NCBI GenBank assembly: GCA_001600095.1
Contig: BCIX01000001.1
Coordinates: forward strand, 5,729,198-5,793,197
Length of the DNA: 64,000 nucleotides
Reading direction: 5' to 3'
Origin: Bullera alba
Lineage: Eukaryota; Basidiomycota; Tremellomycetes; Tremellales; Bulleraceae
The notes under the pieces are model-generated. The model saw only the letters and a list, made by a program, of their open reading frames with translations. It had not been told where the DNA came from and did not search any database. The translations under genes and the position numbers were made by a program. Each line of letters opens with the position of its first letter. Within the stretch, counting starts at the first letter, position 1. Below are positions 1 to 9,755 of the stretch, piece by piece.

Positions 1-467
1 GCGATATCTTCCATGGGTGACGTCGTTACAGCCAGGGAGGACTTATCAAGGAGGAGTTTGGCGTCCGTGATGAGAAAGGAGGGTCAGTGATTCCCACGCA
101 CGAGACATGTCAGATCATCGAACACCCTTGCGCGAACGCATGAAACACCCATCTTCGGTCAGGAGACGGCGGGAGCCGATAACGTACCGCCAGTGTAGTC
201 TAACAAGGAGTCAGATGTGTAACATGTGAACGACAATGATCCCGACCGGGTGGTGGATCTCGCTGAGAGCGGAGTCGTGTGTAGCGAGACGAGAGGGATT
301 TCCCACGTCAACTGTCATTGTTTCAGCATCAATCTTGCATCATAGCGCGGCATTCAATCTACACTCCGGATACCGGCCTTCAGTGTTCTGTCGGTTCTGT
401 GAATGTCGTGCTTTGGGGCCGAGATGCGAAATGGCTCACCGATCTACGTCTCGGTCTTGAATGATCA
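1..467. other. Left window edge, no supported gene
   Basis: No coding region is supported here. The only open frames are short and have no recognisable content. The stretch lies downstream of the broken chromodomain ORF, whose frame would run to a TGA near 468 if the internal stop were ignored. Confidence 0.4.
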
Positions 468-647
468 TATGTCAGAGTTGATACGTTGACAAGTGGATCT
501 AATATGCCCTCGTGTGGCTCGTGTTGGACTCGACATGGCAACCATCTCTTTGATTGCCAGTCTGCTTTCCAAATCAGAAATCAGAACTTCGAGCTTCTGA
601 ATGGTTCCAGATTTTGTGGCGGCTTCGCGGACTGTGTCCTCCGTGAG

Positions 648-1571
648 TCAAGACGGCTTGTAGTCCCCCGGCCATTCGACATAGTAAGAGGTTTCGTCAT
701 TGCTTACTCGCTTATTCAGCAGCGACTTGATATCCCAGCCCTCGTCCGGCATGTCTTGATACAGCCCACCCCGGTTCCGGCTGCGAGTGCCAGTGGGCTG
801 AACATCCTCCAATTCAACGCTCCCACGAACCTCGCTTTGATCTGACGGTAACGAAGGTTCCTGTTCAGTAGGCTGTTCTTCTCCAGAAGGTTGGTCTTCG
901 ATTTGACTGTCGCTGATACTCTTCTGCTCGATCAACTGGTCCAAGAGCGCTGAACACACCATAGCACACTCGTTGAGATCGTCCTCCATTTCGCCTTCAG
1001 TCTCCCATCTGCTGAGAACAGCGCGTAGGTGCTTCAGCCGATAGCTGGCTATCAAACTAAGCTTGACCACCTGGATGTCAGCGCCTTCATCCTTGGTTCC
1101 CAGTATTCCCACTGTGCGGCCAGACGACAAGAACGTGCTCCACCTGGTAACAAGATCGCTCATTGGTCTCCTGTTCACCGACTTCTCTTCCAATGCAGGC
1201 ATGATGTCCTCAAGCATCGCCGCGCCTCGGTTTCTGATCGTCTCTACGGCAAAATCTCCCTCGCCAGTTGATGAGATCAGGTCTCGTAGGTGAGCCTGGA
1301 CCGATTTCGCAGATGATGTGAGTTCATGCCATAGTTCTAGCTGTCTATCGTTCCAGTCCAGTTCCGGTTGCCGAAGCTCTTCGGAAGAGTAGGCCTTTAA
1401 CGAGTCGTACAGCTCGTTGCGTTCGTCGATGAACCTGCTGACCACACCGGTAGAGAACACAGTCGATTGATGTCCTTCCATTGCCTCGAACTCTGGATGT
1501 TTGAGGTCTGCCTGATTTGTTGAGTGTATTCTCGGAGAGAGAGGGGAATGAGCGTTGACGCCGTTGAGCAA
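648..1571 (-). CDS. Chromodomain-like protein, interrupted by an in-frame TGA (possible pseudogene)
   Basis: This ORF of 307 codons has no recognised N-terminal domain. Its last 30 or so residues look like the start of a chromodomain: a Trp followed by I-x-x-L-L-N-K-R, then S-Y-Y-V-E-W-P-G-D-Y-K-P-S. In chromodomains that motif normally continues with a Trp. Here the next codon is TGA (648-650), and the same frame stays open for about 60 more codons to a TGA near 468, with chromodomain-like helix residues directly after the stop (L-T-E-D-T-V-R-E-A). The simplest reading is a TGG-to-TGA nonsense change, so the protein is truncated or the gene is decaying. Chromodomains occur in heterochromatin proteins and in retrotransposon integrases, but no integrase or reverse transcriptase residues are visible here. 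The start is simply the first ATG. Upstream exons are possible. Confidence 0.5.
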   Translation of the reverse strand: MLNGVNAHSPLSPRIHSTNQADLKHPEFEAMEGHQSTVFSTGVVSRFIDERNELYDSLKAYSSEELRQPELDWNDRQLELWHELTSSAKSVQAHLRDLISSTGEGDFAVETIRNRGAAMLEDIMPALEEKSVNRRPMSDLVTRWSTFLSSGRTVGILGTKDEGADIQVVKLSLIASYRLKHLRAVLSRWETEGEMEDDLNECAMVCSALLDQLIEQKSISDSQIEDQPSGEEQPTEQEPSLPSDQSEVRGSVELEDVQPTGTRSRNRGGLYQDMPDEGWDIKSLLNKRVSNDETSYYVEWPGDYKPS

Positions 1572-2113
1572 TCCTCTTTCTGACAGTCTTACGCACTCGG
1601 CGATCCGGCTAGTGAAGAACCACTGACTAGCCTGTTCGCCTCAAAGGATAACCAAAGACGGGGGTTCTGGCCGCAAATCAGGCGTGTGGGCATGTGGGGG
1701 AAAGCGCGATAGAGTAGCAGCATCAAACCTCATCAAACGCGTTTGGTGTATTTTTCGAAGAAAGGACTGACGACGATCGAGAGAGGCGTTGCTGTGTTGT
1801 AGTGACGTATCGTTACCAGCCTGAGCTGGTAGATGAAGTGCTTGTACTCTACTCACAGTGAGCAGCTTCAACAACTCGAGAACAAGTAGGGTTGCAATTG
1901 GACTAGATACATTCGATGCTCATACGGGCCAAGCCTGCGCCGACCTGTTAGTCTGGTGGAGAAACTGGTCATAGAATCTCGATCAAGAACAAGTAACAAC
2001 TAACGCGAATTCCTCTCAACTTCCAATCTCACAGAGTCGCATCACTCGCAAGTCAATGACAGTCGACCAAGTACTCGATACTGTGATCGCTATTCAATGC
2101 ATATGTACGGACT
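1572..2113. other. Intergenic, no gene seen
   Basis: Only short incoherent frames are present between the chromodomain ORF and the inverted repeat. No RNA gene signature was recognised. Confidence 0.4.
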
Positions 2114-2201
2114 AAGCTCGCCCGAGCCGTCAACGAGCGTCGGGACGAGCGTTGGGTGATGCGATTTTGTCCCGACGCTCGTTGACGGCTTGGGCGAGCT
2201 T
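2114..2201. repeat. 33-bp inverted repeat, perfect-hairpin candidate
   Basis: The left arm at 2114-2146 and the right arm at 2169-2201 are reverse complements over 33 bases with a single mismatch (G in one arm, A in the complement of the other). A 22-base spacer separates them. The arms begin AAGCTCGCCC and end GTCGGGAC. There is no T-tract behind the right arm, so a bacterial-type terminator is not implied. It could be a MITE or solo inverted repeat, a cruciform or a small-RNA hairpin source. It lies between the broken chromodomain ORF and the 3' end of an orphan minus-strand gene. Confidence 0.85.
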
Positions 2202-2354
2202 GTGTACGAACTACGAACTATCCCACACAATTCTAAAACCTTTTCAGCTTCTTCGGCGTGGTCAAAGTCTTTGAGACTTCACCACCGTCGGAGTGTCCTA
2301 AGAGGTATATCGCAACCAAACGGAATGAGACTGACCAACCATTGGCGTTGGCGG

Positions 2355-3190
2355 TCATTTTTGAACCCCCCCTTTAAACGGCGCGATGTTCCCTCCGGCA
2401 CTTGGTCTCCATATGATCGGCGCGAACATGACCACGACGTCGGGGTTGCCCTTGAACGTATCGGTGTCGAAGACCTCCATGGCATCATTGAGATCGTCCA
2501 CGCCGCGCGCGTCGTACATTGCCGGGAAGCGGCTACTTTATTAGCGGAGCACAACATAGGCACACTTTATCAACTCACAGCTTGTCTCCATGAAGACCCA
2601 GTCGCAGGTCATCCAGGTCGCTGTCGGAGGCTATTTGAGGGAAGTTCATTTCCGGGAACACCATTCCACTGTATAGATAGAAGTCAATACAGTCTTTCGC
2701 ACATGTAACCATGAACGTACGGTCTGATGTCCTTGCCTTTGACCCCGATATTGTTGATGCCCTTTTCGAGTTGGTGCATGGAGTCCCTGGTGTTTAGGAA
2801 GTCGATGCCGATTGGGGATCCCTTGGCGGTCCAAGACTTGACGCTGGACCCCTTGTTGATGTTCAAATATGCAGTGGTGACTTTGAGGGCTATGCCCAAT
2901 TGCTGAATGAACTGTTAGCTCGATTTTGGATCGATAATGAACACAACTGACCAGCTGCTCTGCCTTCGGCTTGGTGAAGGATGAACCCTTCACCGCCTTG
3001 ACCTTTACCAGGTCTTTCTTCTCGACAGTCCGCGCCAGTGAATTTACCAGCCCACAAAGGGCTGGCCTCCAGGAGGGTCATTAGTCTATGTGATCAGCTA
3101 TCATCATTCTTCTAACAACGTAACCTCGACTACCTCTTGTGATTCGGGCATCTCTTCTGTCTGAGACTGTCTCTTATTTCTGGGCGCCAT
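2355..3190 (-). CDS. Hypothetical multi-exon protein
   Basis: I do not recognise this protein. A coherent spliced frame can be followed: a short basic N-terminus starting M-A-P-R-N-K-R; a Lys-rich exon ending K-P-K-A-E-Q-L; an exon beginning Q-L-G-I-A-L-K-V; then G-M-V-F-P-E-M-N-F; and a last exon starting R-F-P-A-M-Y-D-A-R-G-V. It ends at TGA 2355-2357 after G-G-V-Q-K. Three introns have clean GT/AG ends with CTAAC- or CTGAT-like branch sites, including a GTACGT donor near 2720. The first intron is the least certain, because the most obvious acceptor leads to a stop and a downstream acceptor (phase 0, near 3023) is needed. No membrane segment or known motif is seen. The ATG at 3190 has no competing upstream ATG in frame nearby. 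Confidence 0.5.
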
Positions 3191-3805
3191 CACGATCGGA
3201 TATCGACCAGTGGAACAAGGCATTGATATTGTGGGTTGATGAACGGGGAAGTAACAGATGGAGGGACTGCTCATTGTCGAGTAGCATACCTGTTTGCCAT
3301 TCCGATTTACAGAGGTTAAAAGTTGGTTAAGGGGTAAGCTAGGGAGAGTTGATGCGGCTGTGGGAGAGTCAATGCATCAAAGTTGCCCAGTCGTATCCAT
3401 TTGAAGCGTCTTCGAATGCCAGGACAGACAGCGTCTCGACTCGCGAACAGAATTGGGATCCCGGAGACGGAAAGTCAGAAGATGGCCTGCGGGCCTGCGG
3501 GTCGCGATCAAAGACCCTATGCCACGTGGCGGTGACTGCACCGAGATTTAACCGTGGAATGCCGCTGGGGGGTGGGCTCGGAAGTGCCGGACCGATGTTC
3601 CGATTGGCTGGCCTCCGAGCTTTCCCCCGATTCTCCGCTAGCCGCTCGGTCCCACAGGTTTCCAATTCTTTGGCTAGCGGGGTGCTCACTTCGTTTTCAA
3701 TCTATTTGGTTCAGCTTCACATTCACGCGACTCTATCGATCTGACTTCTGCACCTCTTGTACATATCAGCCTACGACTTCTCCGTCAACACATCACTTGT
3801 CCACC
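3191..3805. promoter_or_regulatory. Divergent intergenic region upstream of gluconokinase
   Basis: These 615 bases separate two divergently oriented genes and must hold both promoters. The last 100 bases before the gluconokinase ATG are CT- and CA-rich, as in many fungal 5' leaders. No specific element is identified. Confidence 0.4.
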
Positions 3806-4805
3806 ATGGTCCACGCTTCTGCCATTGAGGAGTTCTCGAAGAATGACGTAGAGCTCACTGTGCCCCCTGGAGAACCTAGGCCTATCTTGATCATCGTCAT
3901 GGTGAGTGTTTGCTCGGGGCCTGTTGAGAGGGACACATACTGATGAAATCCTCAGGGACCAGCATCCTGGTGAGACAGATTCAATGGTATCGGAGGTCTG
4001 CTTGTACAGCTTCACTGACGTATGCCCTGCTTCTTTCAGTGGGAAATCGACGATAGGCAGCAACCTCTCCGAAGCGCTCAACGTGCCATTCCTAGATGGA
4101 GACTCGTTACATCCGCAGTCCAATGTGGACAAGATGTCGCAAGGTATCCCCCTGACAGACGATGACAGATTGCCCTGGTTGGCGCTTATCAGGTCAACGG
4201 GTGAGCGCGACGAGCTCCTCATACGATATTAGAAAAGAGCGAGTACTGACCTATTTGTTAGCGGAGAGACTTTGCAAGGAGCAGTGGGATAGCAACAACG
4301 TTACGCCAAAAGAGAAGGGAGGATTCGGCAGGCCTTGTGTCATTATCGCATGTTCAGCTCTGAAAAAATGGTACCGGGATATATTGAGGGGACACGTTGA
4401 GGCCATCCCTCCCCCGGTTGATGACCTCGTGAGTGACAGCCGTTCGACCTTGTCATGCCATCGAAACGCGGTTACTCGCTGATACGTGTCGATTCATAGC
4501 CCCATAAGAACCCGGATGTAGACCCATCCCTGAAAGTCCACAAGCCAGCCACATCGAACCTCCTCACTCTGTTCCTCTACTGTCACGGTACGCCAGAACT
4601 GCTCGCAGAACGGATAGCTGCGAGAAAAGGTCACTTCATGGGAGCGCAGATGCTCAAATCGCAACTAGCCACGCTTCAGGATCCCCGAGGAGAGCATGGG
4701 GTTGCGTGGGTCGACATCGCAGGAAGCAAGGACGAAGTCGGCGACAGGGCCGTCAGGGGCATCAGATATCTCGTGGAACAGGATCTCGACAAGAAGAGCA
4801 TGTAG
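3806..4805 (+). CDS. Gluconokinase (EC 2.7.1.12)
   Basis: This enzyme phosphorylates D-gluconate to 6-phosphogluconate, which feeds the pentose phosphate pathway in the cytosol. The Walker A loop G-P-A-S-C-G-K-S-T and the downstream F-L-D-G-D-S-L-H-P-Q-S-N-V-D-K-M-S segment are hallmarks of the GntK family. Later family residues include C-S-A-L-K-K-W-Y-R-D and the R-x-x-x-R-K-G-H-F-M region. The spliced protein is about 240 residues, slightly longer than bacterial GntK. A 14-nt microexon (3956-3969) encodes the middle of the P-loop, with introns at 3902-3955 and 3970-4039. Further introns lie near 4200-4260 and 4430-4498. The stop is TAG 4803-4805. The start sits in a CCACCATGG context, close to a Kozak consensus. 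The next gene (DDI1) converges from the right with about 140 bases between stops. Confidence 0.92.
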
Positions 4806-4943
4806 TGGGGGAGCAACTATCGCATAAGTCAGTGGGCATTCATCGTGTATAGATCTCAAGGACAGCGCTCGCTCTGTCACCAATGCATCGGACTTGGTCT
4901 ACAACTGGGCCTTCAAGTACGAACACCATTCTCTCGGTATACC

Positions 4944-6799
4944 CTAGCCAAACAGCATGCTTGCTGCCACGTCCACATTGCCTCCAGCCGCTTCTAAAAG
5001 CTGTTCAGCTTGCGACCTAGACACTCCCAGGTTGACAAGCTGCGCACGACTGTCAGCCGGCCATCTTCACTCCGTCGGCGTTCTCACTCACAACGCTGAT
5101 GTCAGCCTCGGACGCGACTGATCCGCCTGTTCGGTTTCCAGAAGGTGGGTTTCCGCCCAAAGTGCGACCCCCAGCAGCACTGGGGCCCGCCGAGCTGGAT
5201 GCAGCCGAAGATGCGCCTAGAGACTGGCCCGTCCCAGGGAACTCGGTCTTGCCAGTCTGTGGGCTGGCAACGGGGTTGATCCCATCACCCGCTGCTTGGT
5301 TCATATCGCTCGCAAGTTCCGCCTCTTCCATTCTCCTTGCCTTAGCGGGCAGCTCGTGCTCTGCCAAGAAGGGGATCTCGGTGGTGTTGATTCGGAGTGT
5401 GTTTGTGGATAGGTCGATGCAACATTGATGTCGTTTCTGAAGCAGGATTAGCTTGACAGTATCAAGATCAATTCGCTACTCACCAGCATGTCTAGGCCAA
5501 ACAGCAGATCCACTGACTTTCCTTCGAGGACAGAGAAAGCGCATGGCAGGTGAAGGTCTCCGAGCTTGATCTGTGCGGAGTGTATACGACCCAGAATTCG
5601 CGCTGTTCCGACTCCCAAAGCCATTCCAGCGAAACGAGGATCTAGTAGTCGCATGATACTGTTGGCCAGTTAGCCATCTGTGTCTGTCGACCCATCACTT
5701 TACTCACCCGCAGGCTTCGGCACACTCTGGCGAGACTGCCAGACTATCAGCAGGAATCCTTGCACCTCACTTCGATGACAAACTCACTGATAGTAGTTTG
5801 AGCTCCCGAGTCCACAAATGCTTTGACAGCGTGGCCATTGACCTCGACATTGATATACAGCATTGTAACGTTACCGAAGGACTCAGGCTGGACATATAGT
5901 CAACACTGTCTTTAACTACCGTAGACTGCATCGCTCACCGAGTACTCCATGGCGTGTTGCATGTTCTCGTCAACCGCTTCCAGTCGTATTGCTTCCTCAA
6001 TCTTCTTCTGAGCCTGCGCGAATTGTCAGCTACAAGAGCCTGGACGGGTGGCGCGAAAGATATACCTCGATATCATACGGGTCTGCGTTGAGTGCCTAGG
6101 ACACGTCAGTCACCCAGACACTATACAATCCAGCTCATTCACGTACCGCGATCTGTCGCTGTTTCTCCAGACCGACGTCTTGCATGCGCATTTGCTGCCT
6201 GAGGAAAGCTTCACGGAATCTGGGCAGGCCAGCTGCAATAGCATCGGCGATTTCGGGATCGTTCTGCACCCTTCTGTCAGCGAAAGACCAGACGAACTGT
6301 GAGCGTATAACTCACCCTACGTAGCTCGGCCATAATTTCCGGATTACCGAGCGCCTGGAGTCTCATTCGCTCCAGATCGGCGTCGTTGCTGGGGAAGCCG
6401 ACTGGACCATGGGAGGAAGGACCCGCGGAGGATGAGGAGCCACTGGCAGAGGGAGGAAGGTTTCTGATCACGTCAATCACTATGTTCGCCGTCCGCGGTG
6501 CCTCATGGAACTCACTTGAAAGTCATAAAGATGGTAACGCTGTCGCCTTTCAGGCCGTAGCTTTCAAGGGATTTGTTTCCAACTGTGAGAGGTGTTCCGA
6601 AGTCGGTGGACAGAGCAATGTTGTTGGTAGGTGTGCCAGTCTTGAAGTTCAGTCAGCTTGGTCACTTTGGGGCCGTCAGAGAGGAAGCGGATTCATGACT
6701 CACCTCGGCCTCGATCAGCGCAAGGACGTCTTGCAGCTCCATAGAGGGATCCACCTCGAGCTCGAACACGTTTTCTGGAGCGATGATAGTGATGCGCAT
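4944..6799 (-). CDS. DDI1: Ddi1, ubiquitin-receptor aspartic protease
   Basis: Ddi1 is a proteasome shuttle with a retropepsin-like protease. All three family domains are present in order. An N-terminal ubiquitin-like domain begins [10 protein letters not shown] and ends near V-T-I-F-M-T-F-K. A central retroviral-protease fold has the catalytic [10 protein letters not shown] loop, followed by I-M-R-L-L-D-x-R-F-A-G-M-A and [10 protein letters not shown]-terminal UBA domain runs from [14 protein letters not shown] to the stop at 4944-4946. A Ser/Gly/Ala-rich linker of about 90 residues joins protease and UBA. The catalytic triplet is DSG where most Ddi1 proteins have DTG; both are active in retropepsins generally. 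The gene is cut by about seven short introns. The ATG at 6799 was chosen because the ubiquitin fold starts there. Its upstream region faces the cysteine-rich gene cluster. Confidence 0.95.
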
Positions 6800-7464
6800 A
6801 CTGCTGTCGGGGTGACACTTGGTTTTCAGCAGAGATGGTGCCTAACAGATTCGAGGTTGTTAAAGACCAACTGCACGCTAACCTGCGCGATCTGTCCATG
6901 CATGTCCACGAAGGTGAAGCACCTCCACTCTTGGGTTGAATTCTGAAACGCTGACGACAGTGCCACAACTCAACCTCTTCTCGGGAATAGTCGGCATTAA
7001 CGACCAGCGAGTCTACTTCAGCCTGAGGAGAATCGTCCTTCTTCTCTCTTCTTCAACAACACCCGACGACGACGCTTGGCTTCTTAACCGACTCGATAGC
7101 TTCGCAGTCTCTCACCCCCCATCGCATCAATTCTCTCGGGAATGGAATTCGGTTGGACGGGCCAATGGTGTTGGAGAAGGAATAGTCTTATTACGGCGGG
7201 TCTTGAGTACGCCTCGTTCTACCTAATACAAAACGTGGACCGGGCGTAATTAGACACCGTCACATTCACAAGGAAAACGGAGAGGGGAATGACACGGGGA
7301 CACGATGCAGAGAGCTGTTCATGGTATCTGGTGTATGGTATATGGCGTGAATATGGAACAACCTTCATGTCGCTGCAACTGGTCGGATCGACTCCACCGT
7401 CCACATTACTGATATAGCGCCGGGCTCCCTAGACTTGACTGACATCGTTGTAGCCTCCGTCCGA
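6800..7464. promoter_or_regulatory. DDI1 upstream region
   Basis: About 665 bases lie between the DDI1 start and the 3' end of the first small cysteine-rich gene, both on the minus strand. No gene is supported. The part near 7080-7130 is CT-rich on the plus strand. Confidence 0.35.
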
Positions 7465-7830
7465 TCATCGGCATCTGGCCCAACAGCTTCGAGCGGCAAG
7501 ATCGCAGATAGGCACGCTCCCTACACGTGTTGAGATGAAACTCAGCATGCTGAAACAGACCCGACGGAAGGATGCGGACTCGTAGAGATCACACGACTCA
7601 CCGTAAACGCTCATGCAGCTGAGATAGGCGGAATTGCAGATGGCGGCGCATCTCGAGGGAGGCCAAGCTGAGGTCAACGTCGGTGCCAGGATCAGGAGAG
7701 CCAAGATGACGACCAAGAATGGGATGGTGAAGAGTACAGTGGATCGATGTTGGGGCGTTGAGGCAAGTCTCATGGCGTCAGCCATTACGTCGGTAGCAGG
7801 TGGCACTCTGGTGGGCTCTGGATTTGACAC
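7465..7830 (-). CDS. Small cysteine-rich protein with membrane anchor or signal segment
   Basis: This is an unrecognised small protein. Unspliced it is 121 residues. A GTGAGT donor after M-S-V-Y and an acceptor ending GTGTAG would shorten it to about 94 residues. After a polar N-terminus of about 32 residues comes a strong hydrophobic stretch, F-L-V-V-I-L-A-L-L-I-L-A-P-T-L, ending in an A-W processing-like site. It is followed by a C-x3-C-x6-C cluster (R-C-A-A-I-C-N-S-A-Y-L-S-C). The spliced tail ends P-I-C-D-L-A-A-R-S-C-W-A-R-C-R, giving six cysteines in two groups of three. The C-x3-C-x6-C group with an internal Tyr recurs in the minus-strand ORF at 8895-9071, suggesting a duplicated family. 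Function unknown; secretion is inferred from the hydrophobic segment only. Confidence 0.5.
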   Translation of the reverse strand: MSNPEPTRVPPATDVMADAMRLASTPQHRSTVLFTIPFLVVILALLILAPTLTSAWPPSRCAAICNSAYLSCMSVYGESCDLYESASFRRVCFSMLSFISTRVGSVPICDLAARSCWARCR

Positions 7831-8894
7831 GAGGAAGAGTCAAGTAATGATGGTTCGTGCTGGAGAGGGCGTATGGGTAAGAGGTTGACCAGTTGGTGAG
7901 CTGTGAGAGTTTACTGGATGATGGCTGAAGAGATGCACTTGCCACTAGGTATCGACCGCCATGGCTCTTATACCTTGGCCTGCCCGCTTGGCCGCTTGCT
8001 GAGATGATGGAATAGGCGGCACAAGACGGCAATACGGACCGGTGTGCCCAGAACACGGACAACACACGAAGTAGAGGTGATCACTTCCTTTCCGGCTCAT
8101 TCCGGCATGGCGATGGCGGCATGGCGTGCCATCGCGTTGATGGGTGTAGAGGTGCTAGTAGAGTTGCTCGTAGCGGCCCCGCGGACAACGAGAGCGGAGA
8201 ACAGGACTTGTGGAGAGGTCAATCCGGATCAGCGCCTGTCAGCGGCCCTCTGGAGGCGTGTAGATCATCACTCTGATGAGCTCTGATGAGGCTATATGGA
8301 GCCCATTCAGTGAAAAATGGGGTCATAGTAGGCTGTGAGTTTCGAGCGGCGATCAGTGTTTCAGCCTAGTAAGGTCCTGCAAGGCCTTATATGGGCACGG
8401 ACCTTGACAACACCGCGATGGGCAGGTCGCGGCTATCACGGGAGTTGGGAAAGTTTGTGAGCCCGGCTGAGGCGCCGGTTCAAGGCCACCGCATGGTGTC
8501 GATACCCACTCTCAACCCTTAGCGTCGCCTTATCTGACTCTCTGATTGCTCTCCGGGCACACAGTGTTTACATGCACAACATCTATACCAGCGAGGCTCA
8601 GTGACAGGGGTTTATCGTACCATGATTCCATCAATCCCATCTAGTGCCAAGTTTCGCTCCTCCGTTCAGACACAGTGCATCAAGCACACCTTGACGACCG
8701 ACACGCACGAGGCCATTCGCATGGGTGTATCTGAGGGGGTCGAGGGGGAGGTGTGTATGGGCCGCGTGGACGGTGCGTTGCGAAAGCATGTGATGTGATC
8801 GGGGTTGAGGTGGGGATACACAGTGGGGGTACAAGCGTGTCACATGATCAGCCTTGGATACATTGCTTGCAGATTGCAGCATGGGAGACCGTCA
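7831..8894. other. Sparse region between the two small cysteine-rich genes
   Basis: About 1.06 kb without a supported gene. It holds the promoter of the 7465-7830 gene, a tandem CTCTGATGAG duplication near 8271-8290, and several short frames that do not look coding. A plus-strand frame at 8044-8286 has a hydrophobic stretch but no homology that I recognise. Confidence 0.35.
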
Positions 8895-9071
8895 TCACTC
8901 ACTCGCCGTGCGCAGGCACATGCTGTATGTCTGTTGACAGTGTTGGCGGCAGAGATAGTTCATCATGACCGCGTTCGACGCTTCTGCTGCAATCGGCAAG
9001 AGGACGAGGATCACCGCGAGGAGTGAGAGACTGAGGGTGATCGGGGTGATGTGATTTCTTGCTCCGCTCAT
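8895..9071 (-). CDS. Small cysteine-rich secreted-protein candidate (58 aa)
   Basis: The ORF starts M-S-G-A-R-N-H-I-T-P. It has a typical signal-peptide core (T-L-S-L-S-L-L-A-V-I-L-V-L-L-P-I), then A-A-E-A-S-N-A as a possible cleavage region. The mature part has Y-L-C-R-Q-H-C-Q-Q-T-Y-S-M-C, the same C-x3-C-x6-C spacing, including the Tyr, as the gene at 7465-7830. The frame ends at TGA 8895-8897. The last codons overlap a GTGAGT sequence (8897-8902) that could be a donor, as in the sister gene, but no second cysteine exon was found downstream, so the short form is reported. It is an overlooked frame, not the longest one at this place. Function unknown. Confidence 0.45.
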   Translation of the reverse strand: MSGARNHITPITLSLSLLAVILVLLPIAAEASNAVMMNYLCRQHCQQTYSMCLRTASE

Positions 9072-9755
9072 CGTCTTCGGTATAGTGGATTGGAAGATTT
9101 GTCACTTGGTCAGAGTGGCTCGAGTGTCACGATATGACTGTCGCAGAGGTGAAGGGGATGATCATGAGTCTGAGTTCCAGCCATGCTTATATACCTCCAT
9201 CGAAGTACTTATTGTAGTAGGTGCGTAAGTGAGTCAGCTAGCATGATCACAGTCGACAGCCCAGCTGCGCTTGATGACCTGGGTCGCGGGCGGTGCTTCT
9301 TTTGATCTGATCGACATCAGGCCTCAAAGTTTTCAGTTGACCATCTGGCTTCTGGTCAGCAGGGCTGTCAGCGGGAGATCCCATCAAGAGGTGTTCAAGG
9401 GGTTGTGCCTGCCATCACACGACGTTGGCTCTAGAGTCCAGACATCCGTTCGTTCCATCTCGCGTCTGCACTCACGGTCCACGGCCGCCTCCTAGCGCCT
9501 CCTGATTCCCGCGAAGTCCACGTACATTGTCTAATGACCTTCAGTCGGGCAGGGCAAGCGACCATGATCCGCAACCGGAGCTTCTTAATCCCTCACTGAT
9601 CTTTGCTCGTCGCCAAATGTGTGACGAACGGACCCTCGGCAGAATTGACGCTTTTGTATTCGACGCTGATCAGGAACGTCTGGTACCGCAAATGCACCCG
9701 GTCCGCTCTGGTGCGCTTCCGGTGCTGTCGTGATGACTGATGAGTGAATTTACAT
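9072..9755. other. Intergenic, no gene seen
   Basis: About 680 bases between the small cysteine-rich gene and the 3' end of the WRAP73 gene. No coherent frame, RNA gene or repeat was recognised. Confidence 0.35.

Noticed and set aside
4952..6799. Retroviral protease motif as a sign of an endogenous retroelement
   Set aside because: The protease lies between ubiquitin-like and UBA domains in the standard Ddi1 order; no other retroelement parts are present.
8044..8286. Plus-strand 80-codon frame with a signal-like hydrophobic stretch between the small cysteine-rich genes
   Set aside because: It has one cysteine, no shared motif with its neighbours and no splice signals. The minus strand here lacks an in-frame ATG, so no gene was called on either strand.
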